The notes below the pieces were generated by a model. That model was not told the origin of the DNA and made no database searches. It saw only the letters and a program-made list of their open reading frames with translations. Shown here in pieces: positions 1-4,580 of a stretch of 5,555 nt of DNA (positions are counted from its first letter, which is position 1; every line of letters starts with the position of its first letter). A program made the translations under genes and the position numbers. This DNA comes from Methylobacteriaceae bacterium. Lineage in GTDB: Bacteria > Pseudomonadota > Alphaproteobacteria > Rhizobiales > Beijerinckiaceae. Location: contig JAFAPJ010000180.1 in assembly GCA_019247255.1 (NCBI GenBank), positions 1 to 5,555 of the forward strand, written 5' to 3'.

Positions 1-317
1 ACGAACTGACTGCCGCCGCTCGGCGCGCGCGGATCATCCTCAAGCTCGAGCGCCGGGCGCCGGGTCTCGGCCGCGGTCGGAGCGGAACCGCGACCCGCGC
101 GCGCGGCCCGCGGGGAGGGGGTCGTCTCGAAGTTGTAGGGGTCGCCCGCGGTATCCTTAGGCTTCGTCCGTCGCGCCGGCTTCGGCTTGGCTTGCGCGTC
201 GCGCGGCACGGGATCGTTCATGGAGGGAGGCGTCGGGAACGACGACGTCTGGGCCGAGGCCGGGAGGGCCAACCCGACCGCAATGACCGGCGTCGCGAGC
301 GCGAGAGCGAGCTTCAT
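1..317 (-). CDS. Small secreted protein of unknown function (N-terminal part, cut by left edge)
   Basis: Reading the minus strand from ATG 317-315 gives 105 complete codons with no stop before the window edge, so the C-terminus is missing. The product starts MKLALALATPVIAVGLALPA, a classical Sec signal peptide: one Lys, a hydrophobic core at about residues 3-19 and an A-S-A cleavage motif at 20-22, so the mature protein should begin at Gln23. No cysteine follows the cleavage site, so it is not a lipoprotein. The mature part is low-complexity and rich in Pro, Ala, Arg and Lys (for example KPKPARRTKPK at 44-54) and probably disordered. Codons are strongly G/C-ending, as in the neighbouring genes. 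An AAGGA lies 6 bases before the start. It is divergent from the photolyase gene. I recognise no family and assign no function beyond probable periplasmic or secreted location. Confidence 0.66.
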   Translation of the reverse strand, partial: MKLALALATPVIAVGLALPASAQTSSFPTPPSMNDPVPRDAQAKPKPARRTKPKDTAGDPYNFETTPSPRAARAGRGSAPTAAETRRPALELEDDPRAPSGGSQF

Positions 318-323
318 ACGTGA

Positions 324-328
324 TCCTT
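324..328 (-). promoter_or_regulatory. Ribosome binding site of the secreted-protein gene
   Basis: AAGGA on the minus strand, 6 bases before ATG 317-315. It fixes the start of the small secreted protein and supports this being a real gene. Confidence 0.55.
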
Positions 329-434
329 ATCCGCCGCGATGGGCGGCTCTGACATCGGTCTTATCACCGGATCGTGGCGACGACGACGCGGCCTGGCGCT
401 TGCCCGCCTTCCAGCGAACGCCTAGCCGGATGCC

Positions 435-2027
435 ATGGGCGCGCTCCGTTTCGTGCTCGGCGACCAGCTGAACCGCCGCATCTCCTCGCTCGTCGACCTC
501 GATCCCGAGGCCGACCTCGTCCTGATGGTCGAGGTCACGGAGGAGGCGACCTACGTCCGCCACCATAAGCAGAAGATCGCCTTCCTGTTCTCCGCGATGC
601 GCCACTTCGCCGAGGAGCTGCGGGGGGAGGGGGTTCAGGTCGCCTATGTCAGGCTCGACGATCCGGAGAACACCGGCAGCTTCTCGGGCGAGCTTGCCCG
701 GGCCGTCGACCGGCATCGGCCGGAGCGGGTCGTCGTCGCCGAGCCCGGGGAGTGGCGCGTCTGGGACGCGATGCGCCGCTGGAGCGAGCGCCTCGGCCTG
801 CCCGTCGAGATCCGGGAGGACAACCGCTTCCTCTGCTCGCGCGCGGCCTTCTCGCGCTGGGCCGAGGGCAAGCCCGCCTACACGATGGAGTTCTTCTACC
901 GGGCGATGCGCAAGCAGACCGGCCTCCTCATGGACGAGGCGGGCGGCCCGGAAGGCGGGCGCTGGAATTTCGACAGGGAGAACCGCAAGCCGCTGCCGAA
1001 GCGTGCCGATCCGCCCCCGCCGCCGCGCTTCGAGCCGGACGCGATCACGCGCGACGTCCTCGTCCTCGTCCACGAGCGGTTCGACGGGCATTTCGGGCGG
1101 CTCGAGCCCTTCGGCTGGGCCGTCACGCGGGCCGACGCCGTCGCGGCGCTCAGCCACTTCCTCGAGCACCGGCTCCACTCCTACGGCGACTACCAGGACG
1201 CCATGCGGGAAGGCGTCGACTTCCTCTACCATTCGGCGCTCTCGCCCTACCTCAATTCGGGTTTGCTTACGGCCGAGGAGGTGGCCCGCGCCGTCGAGCT
1301 CGCCTGGCGGGAAGGGCTCGCTCCCCTCAACGCGGCAGAGGGCTTCATTCGCCAGGTGATCGGCTGGCGGGAATACGTACGAGGCGTCTACTGGCATCGG
1401 ATGCCGGATTACGCGGCCACGAACGCGCTCGGCGCGACGCGACGGCTGCCCTGGTTCTACTGGTCGGGCGAGACCCGGATGAACTGCCTCGCGGACTGCA
1501 TCCGCAGCACGGCCGACCACGCCTGGGCGCATCACATCCAGCGCCTGATGGTGACGGGCAACTTCGCGCTGATCGCCGGCATCCGCCCGTCCGAGGTCGA
1601 GGAATGGTACCTCGTCGTCTACACGGACGCCTACGAATGGGTGGAGCTGCCGAACACCCACGGCATGATCCTGTACGCCGACGGCGGGGTGCTCGGGACG
1701 AAGCCCTATGCGGCCTCGGGCGCCTACATCAACCGGATGTCCGATTACTGCGGGCGCTGTCACTACGACGTGCGCGAGCGGACGGGCGAGAAAGCTTGTC
1801 CTTTCAACTATCTCTACTGGGACTTCATCATGCGACATGAGGACGGCCTCGCCGACAATCCGCGCATGAGGATGCCCTACACGACCCTTGCCCGCATGAG
1901 CGACGCGCAGCGCACGGCGATCCGCGAGAGCGCCGAGGCGTTCTTCGCCTCGCCCGAGATGTCCCCCGACCCGCCGGATCGGCCGGGGCCCGCCTCGGCG
2001 CGGGACGTTCAGCCCTCCCTTCTTTAG
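435..2027 (+). CDS. phrB: Fe-S bacterial (6-4) photolyase / cryptochrome-related protein (PhrB/CryB type)
   Basis: A 530-residue flavoprotein of the deoxyribodipyrimidine photolyase-related family, expected to repair UV (6-4) photoproducts with light. The N-terminal alpha/beta domain (about 1-135) opens with LRFVLGDQL and carries TEEATYVRHHKQKI at 35-48. The C-terminal helical FAD domain (about 230-500) holds Cys351, Cys439, Cys442 and Cys455. These match the 4Fe-4S ligands of Agrobacterium PhrB (as I recall, 350, 438, 441 and 454) at a constant offset of one. His366-His367 in AHHIQRLMVTGNF match its catalytic His pair, and Trp343, Trp391 and Tyr392 match its electron-transfer residues. PhrB is about 507 residues; the extra length here is a Pro-rich tail after about residue 505. 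The ATG at 435 gives the expected N-terminus, but no strong Shine-Dalgarno precedes it. A hairpin follows the stop. (6-4) specificity is inferred; a photoreceptor role in some family members cannot be excluded. Confidence 0.93.
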   Translation: MGALRFVLGDQLNRRISSLVDLDPEADLVLMVEVTEEATYVRHHKQKIAFLFSAMRHFAEELRGEGVQVAYVRLDDPENTGSFSGELARAVDRHRPERVVVAEPGEWRVWDAMRRWSERLGLPVEIREDNRFLCSRAAFSRWAEGKPAYTMEFFYRAMRKQTGLLMDEAGGPEGGRWNFDRENRKPLPKRADPPPPPRFEPDAITRDVLVLVHERFDGHFGRLEPFGWAVTRADAVAALSHFLEHRLHSYGDYQDAMREGVDFLYHSALSPYLNSGLLTAEEVARAVELAWREGLAPLNAAEGFIRQVIGWREYVRGVYWHRMPDYAATNALGATRRLPWFYWSGETRMNCLADCIRSTADHAWAHHIQRLMVTGNFALIAGIRPSEVEEWYLVVYTDAYEWVELPNTHGMILYADGGVLGTKPYAASGAYINRMSDYCGRCHYDVRERTGEKACPFNYLYWDFIMRHEDGLADNPRMRMPYTTLARMSDAQRTAIRESAEAFFASPEMSPDPPDRPGPASARDVQPSLL

Positions 2028-2037
2028 TCATGGGACG

Positions 2038-2061
2038 CAAGGCGCGGCGTCGCGCGCCTTG
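2038..2061 (+). terminator. Hairpin terminator candidate after the photolyase gene
   Basis: A perfect 9-bp stem, CAAGGCGCG (2038-2046) with CGCGCCTTG (2053-2061), closes a 6-base loop. It begins 11 bases after the photolyase stop codon and is followed by TCTTC, only a weak T-tract. Position and stability suggest transcription ends here, separating phrB from the tat operon. The missing T-run means it could instead be a 3'-end-protecting stem after Rho-dependent termination. Confidence 0.55.
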
Positions 2062-2087
2062 TCTTCGGGCGAGCCGGCTCCTAGGTT
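2059..2087 (+). promoter_or_regulatory. Possible tatABC promoter
   Basis: TTGTCT at 2059-2064 and TAGGTT at 2082-2087 are separated by 17 bases, resembling a sigma-70 type -35/-10 pair in alphaproteobacteria. The start of transcription would be near 2094, giving a leader of about 42 bases before tatA. The -35 overlaps the right arm of the upstream hairpin. The -10 matches TATAAT at only three positions, so this is tentative. Confidence 0.3.
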
Positions 2088-2135
2088 CCGCGCAACATTT
2101 CGGCGCCGCGACGTGTCGGCGCGTGGAGGGACGCC

Positions 2136-2387
2136 ATGGGTGGCGCGAGCATCTGGCACTGGGTCGTCGTGGGCGGCATCGTGATGCTGCTCTTCGGACG
2201 CGGCAAGATCTCCGAGATGATGGGCGACGTCGCCAAGGGCATCAAGGCGTTCAAGAAGGGTATGTCGGACGAGGACGAGAAGCCCGTCGCGGCCTCCACC
2301 GCGGCGGAGCCCGTCCGCAATCTCGAGCATCGGCCGGCCGAGGCGCCCGCCGCCTCCGCGACCTTCGCGGACCGCAAGCTCGGCTGA
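2136..2387 (+). CDS. tatA: Sec-independent protein translocase subunit TatA
   Basis: TatA is the small, abundant subunit that assembles on substrate-loaded TatBC and lets folded proteins with twin-arginine signals cross the inner membrane. This 83-residue protein has a short N-terminal transmembrane helix (about residues 5-20, [16 protein letters not shown]), then the family's F-G hinge (Phe20-Gly21). An amphipathic helix follows (about 22-43, [20 protein letters not shown]) and then an acidic, Ala/Pro-rich tail. Residue 8, polar in TatA proteins, is His here, within the IWHW motif I recall from alphaproteobacteria. Length is typical. A strong GGAGGG (2125-2130) lies 5 bases before the ATG, the best ribosome site among the tat genes and in keeping with TatA being needed in excess. 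It is first in the tatABC operon, with 80 bases before tatB. TatE is an alternative name for such paralogues, but the operon position argues for TatA. Confidence 0.96.
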   Translation: MGGASIWHWVVVGGIVMLLFGRGKISEMMGDVAKGIKAFKKGMSDEDEKPVAASTAAEPVRNLEHRPAEAPAASATFADRKLG

Positions 2388-2438
2388 GCGCGCCCGTCGC
2401 GCATAGGCAGAATATCGCCCGCGTCGTGCCGTCGCGGG
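2388..2438 (+). other. tatA-tatB intergenic hairpins
   Basis: The 80-base gap between tatA and tatB contains two small inverted repeats. GCGCG (2388-2392) with CGCGC (2398-2402) abuts the tatA stop. CCCGCG (2418-2423) with CGCGGG (2433-2438) encloses a 9-base loop that could add two more pairs. Neither is followed by a T-run. They could protect tatA mRNA ends or partly attenuate tatBC, but short GC stems are common by chance at this base composition. Confidence 0.25.
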
Positions 2439-2467
2439 AAAAGCCCTGAGGGGCGAGGCCCGCGTCG

Positions 2468-3022
2468 ATGCTGGATATGAGCTGGGGCGAGGTGATGGTG
2501 ATCGGCGGCGTCGCGCTGATCGTCATCGGCCCGAAGGACCTGCCCCGCGCGCTTCGCACGGTCGGGCAGATGACGTCGAAGGTACGTCGGCTCGCGGGCG
2601 AATTTCAGAGCCAGTTCAACGAGGCCATGCGCGAGGCGGAGCTCGAGGAGGTCCGCCGCGACCTCGAGAACGTCAACCGCTCCGTCGCGAACGCGACGTC
2701 GAGGACCTTCAATCCGATTCAGACCATCAGGGATGAGCTGAAGGGCGCGATCGAGACTCCGACGGGCGCGACCCTGCCGGTCGCCGCGAACGCGCCGTCG
2801 GCTCTTCCTGCCGAGAACCCGGCGGCGCTGCCCGATGCGGGCCTTCCCGGCGCCGTGCCGGTCGTCGAGGAAGGCGGGGCCGTGCCCCAGATCGAGCCCG
2901 CCGCGCCGCCCGCCGGACCCGCACCCCATATTCACGCGCCGATGCCGACCGAGCCGGCCGGCCCGGGCCTCGAGGGCGGCTCGGTCGTGCCCGAACGGCA
3001 GCGAGGGCCGGAAGCCGCATGA
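2468..3022 (+). CDS. tatB: Sec-independent protein translocase subunit TatB
   Basis: TatB pairs with TatC to form the receptor that binds twin-arginine signal peptides. This 184-residue protein has an N-terminal membrane helix at about residues 5-20. Glu8 and the Gly21-Pro22 hinge sit at the same positions as in E. coli TatB. An amphipathic helix follows (KDLPRALRTVGQMTSKVRRL, 23-42), and then a long charged helical stretch (about 43-100). From about residue 95 the tail is Pro/Ala-rich and likely disordered, ending in Pro-rich repeats with a His pair. Such variable tails are usual in alphaproteobacterial TatB. The IGPKDLP signature and the position between tatA and tatC separate it from TatA. 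A GAGG (2455-2458) lies 9 bases before the ATG. The 3' end overlaps the tatC start as ATGA (3019-3022), suggesting translational coupling. Confidence 0.95.
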   Translation: MLDMSWGEVMVIGGVALIVIGPKDLPRALRTVGQMTSKVRRLAGEFQSQFNEAMREAELEEVRRDLENVNRSVANATSRTFNPIQTIRDELKGAIETPTGATLPVAANAPSALPAENPAALPDAGLPGAVPVVEEGGAVPQIEPAAPPAGPAPHIHAPMPTEPAGPGLEGGSVVPERQRGPEAA

Positions 3023-3816
3023 GAACCGCCGCGGACGAGGCGGAGATCGAGGCGTCGCGCGCTCCGCTCATCGAGCACCTGATCGAGCTGCGCGCGCGGC
3101 TGATCAAGGCGCTGATCGCCTTCGTGATCATGTTCTTCCTGTGCTTCGCGGGCGCGAAGCACATCTACAACATCCTGGTGCAGCCTTACGTCTGGGCGGT
3201 GGGCGACCCGACCAAGGCGCACATGGTCTACACGCACGCGCTCGAATTCCTGTTCACACAGATCCAGGTCGCGCTGTTCGGCGCCGGGTTCCTGTCCTTC
3301 CCGATCGTCGCCACGCAGATCTACAAATTCGTTGCACCAGGTTTGTACCGCAACGAGCGCCAGGCCTTCCTGCCGTACCTGACCGCGACGCCCATCCTTT
3401 TCGGGCTCGGAGCGCTCCTCGTCTATTTCGTCGCAATGCCGCTCCTGATGCGGTTCTCAGTCTCGATGCAGCAGCTCGCGGCGAACGAAGGCCCGGATAT
3501 CCAGTTTTTACCCAAGGTGAACGAGTATCTCTCGCTCATCATGACGCTGATCTTCGCCTTCGGAATCTGCTTCCAGCTGCCCGTCATTCTGACGCTGCTC
3601 GCGCGAGCCGGGATCATCGATTCGCAGTTCCTGAAGGACAAGCGCCGCTACGCGATCGTCATCGTCTTCGTGGTCGCGGCCGTGCTGACTCCGCCGGACG
3701 TCATCAGCCAGGTCTCGCTCGCGATCCCGACGCTCCTCCTCTACGAGGCCGCGATCATCTCCGTCGTCATGGTCGAGAAGCGCCGCGAGCGGGACGCGCT
3801 GGAAAGCTCGACCTAG
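3019..3816 (+). CDS. tatC: Sec-independent protein translocase subunit TatC
   Basis: TatC is the polytopic inner-membrane core of the Tat translocase and the main recognition site for the twin-arginine motif. The 265-residue protein has the usual six membrane segments (about 29-47, 79-102, 120-146, 172-197, 210-225 and 231-252). Conserved signatures are IEHLIELRARL with Glu23 (E. coli Glu15), FVAPGLYRNER with Phe104 and Glu113 (E. coli Phe94 and Glu103), and LTPPDVISQ with Asp227 (E. coli Asp211). At the position of E. coli Glu170 it has Gln186 (FGICFQLPV). The start overlaps the tatB stop by four bases, so the two are almost certainly co-translated. The gene ends in a CTAG that also holds the stop of the convergent regulator gene, inside an 8-bp inverted repeat. 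Length and topology are normal; the identification is secure. Confidence 0.97.
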   Translation: MRTAADEAEIEASRAPLIEHLIELRARLIKALIAFVIMFFLCFAGAKHIYNILVQPYVWAVGDPTKAHMVYTHALEFLFTQIQVALFGAGFLSFPIVATQIYKFVAPGLYRNERQAFLPYLTATPILFGLGALLVYFVAMPLLMRFSVSMQQLAANEGPDIQFLPKVNEYLSLIMTLIFAFGICFQLPVILTLLARAGIIDSQFLKDKRRYAIVIVFVVAAVLTPPDVISQVSLAIPTLLLYEAAIISVVMVEKRRERDALESST

Positions 3817-3822
3817 CTTTCC
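3801..3822. terminator. Inverted repeat spanning both convergent stop codons; possible bidirectional terminator
   Basis: GGAAAGCT (3801-3808) and AGCTTTCC (3815-3822) form a perfect 8-bp stem with a 6-base loop. It lies within the last codons of both tatC (plus) and the TetR gene (minus), and their TAG stops overlap at 3813-3816. There is no untranslated spacer where another terminator could sit. Neither side has a T-run, so intrinsic termination would be weak; it may instead block head-on readthrough or protect 3' ends. Confidence 0.45.
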
Positions 3823-4472
3823 GCCGTCGGCGGGCGATAGGCCGCGTAGAAGATCCGCACGGCCCCCTCGACCGCGCGGACGATCTCCTCGTCGCTGACG
3901 CGGTCGATCGCGGCGAAGAGGAGCTTGCGCAGCAGGCCGGACGAGCACAGCCCAAGGAAATGCTCGGCCGCGACCTGCGTGTCCTCGCAGGCGAGGCGCC
4001 CGGCCGCGACCTGGCTGTCGAGATAGCGGCTGAGCCGGCCGACGCCGTTGCGGGGACCTGCCTCGTAGTAGGCCTGGCCGAAGCGGGGAAAGCGATCCGC
4101 CGCCCCGATCACCATGCGGACGGACGCGATATGGGCGGGCGTCACCATCGCCTGAAGAAAGCTGCGGCCGAGCCGGCTCAGGACGCCCCGGATGTCCGGA
4201 TCGCTCTCGTCGAGGCGGAACAGCGCCTCCGCGAGACCTTCCTTCTCGGACAGGGTCAGGGCCTCGAACAAGGCCTCCTTCGAGTCGAAATAGACGTAGA
4301 GCGTGCCCTTCGAGACGCCGGCCGCCTTGGCGATCTCGCCCATGCTCGCCGCGTCAAAGCCCTGGGCCAGGAAGACGCGTCGCGCGCCGTCCAGGATCTG
4401 ACGCCGTTTGGCGCGGTCGGGCGTGGCCTCCGGCGAGGCCGCGGCTCTCTCGATCACCTCAGCATCGGACAT
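3813..4472 (-). CDS. TetR/AcrR-family transcriptional repressor
   Basis: A 219-residue one-component regulator. The N-terminal TetR domain (about residues 22-70) begins RRQILDGARRVFLAQGFDAA and contains the helix-turn-helix MGEIAKAAGVSKGTLYVYF at 44-62, ending in the family's typical YxYFxSKEAL. The C-terminal half (about 75-215) is a helical ligand-binding and dimerisation domain, possibly AefR-like; the ligand cannot be read from sequence. I chose ATG 4472-4470 because GAGGG (4477-4481) lies 4 bases before it. Starting at the in-frame ATG at 4556 would put a perfect operator palindrome inside the coding region. The gene is divergent from an EmrA-like efflux gene, with that palindrome between them, so it probably represses both itself and the pump until an inducing compound binds. 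It converges on tatC with overlapping stops, which implies no functional link to Tat. Confidence 0.92.
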   Translation of the reverse strand: MSDAEVIERAAASPEATPDRAKRRQILDGARRVFLAQGFDAASMGEIAKAAGVSKGTLYVYFDSKEALFEALTLSEKEGLAEALFRLDESDPDIRGVLSRLGRSFLQAMVTPAHIASVRMVIGAADRFPRFGQAYYEAGPRNGVGRLSRYLDSQVAAGRLACEDTQVAAEHFLGLCSSGLLRKLLFAAIDRVSDEEIVRAVEGAVRIFYAAYRPPTAES

Positions 4473-4476
4473 GCCG

Positions 4477-4481
4477 CCCTC
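4477..4481 (-). promoter_or_regulatory. Ribosome binding site deciding the TetR-regulator start
   Basis: GAGGG on the minus strand, 4 bases before ATG 4472-4470. It supports this start over the upstream in-frame ATG at 4556. Confidence 0.6.
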
Positions 4482-4504
4482 GCCGCGTTTTCGCGCCGGC
4501 CACG

Positions 4505-4527
4505 ATTGACCGAACCGTTCGGTCAAT
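4505..4527. promoter_or_regulatory. TetR-type operator palindrome
   Basis: Perfect 11-bp arms, ATTGACCGAAC (4505-4515) and GTTCGGTCAAT (4517-4527), flank a single centre base at 4516. The size, symmetry and TTGACCGAAC half-site are typical of TetR/AcrR operators. It lies between the divergent regulator and efflux genes. It covers the -35 and spacer of the candidate efflux promoter, and the predicted transcription start of the regulator gene, so one bound dimer pair could repress both directions. Confidence 0.85.
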
Positions 4528-4534
4528 CTATGTA
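4506..4534 (+). promoter_or_regulatory. Candidate promoter of the efflux gene
   Basis: TTGACC (4506-4511) and TATGTA (4529-4534) are spaced by 17 bases. The -35 and most of the spacer are the operator palindrome, the classical arrangement for repression by steric block. Transcription would start near 4541, about 40 bases before the ATG at 4581. The -10 matches consensus at only three positions. Confidence 0.5.
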
Positions 4535-4556
4535 GAGGACCAACAAGGCATGTCAA
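4529..4556 (-). promoter_or_regulatory. Candidate promoter of the TetR-regulator gene
   Basis: On the minus strand, a consensus -35 TTGACA (4556-4551) is followed after 16 bases by TACATA (4534-4529). That is the same six base pairs that serve as the -10 of the opposing efflux promoter. The transcript would start near 4522, inside the operator, giving a leader of about 50 bases and allowing autorepression. A 5-bp inverted repeat, GGCAT (4547-4551) and ATGCC (4556-4560), straddles the -35. Confidence 0.45.
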
Positions 4557-4580
4557 TGCCGCCTGTGAGGCCTGTGTCCG

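Noticed and set aside
331..346. Short inverted repeat CCGCC/GGCGG near the secreted-protein start
   Set aside because: A 5-bp all-GC stem is expected often at this base composition, and there is no supporting context for a terminator or operator.
187..471. Plus-strand open frame of 94 codons over the left-edge gene and intergenic region
   Set aside because: It overlaps the signal-peptide gene on the minus strand and runs into the photolyase start, with no ribosome site or recognisable product.
327..1838. Long open frame on the minus strand (503 codons) opposite the photolyase gene
   Set aside because: It is antisense to a photolyase with every diagnostic residue. Its translation is Arg/Val/Glu-rich low-complexity with no recognisable domain, as expected for the complement of GC-rich coding DNA.
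2081..2935. Minus-strand open frame of 284 codons opposite tatA and tatB
   Set aside because: It covers two secure tat genes and their control region, and its composition is that of an antisense shadow in high-G+C DNA.
2835..4535. Plus-strand open frame of 566 codons crossing the end of tatB, tatC and the TetR gene
   Set aside because: It runs out of frame through tatB and tatC and antisense through the regulator gene. The product is Arg/Pro/Ala-rich with no domain.
4473..4556. Longer N-terminus for the TetR regulator starting at ATG 4556
   Set aside because: It would translate the operator palindrome and the candidate promoter, adds 28 residues not typical of the family, and lacks the good ribosome site found before 4472.
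4562..4576. Short direct repeat CCTGTG (4562-4567 and 4571-4576) before the efflux gene
   Set aside because: Six bases repeated once in a GC-rich leader is within chance expectation, and no function is suggested.
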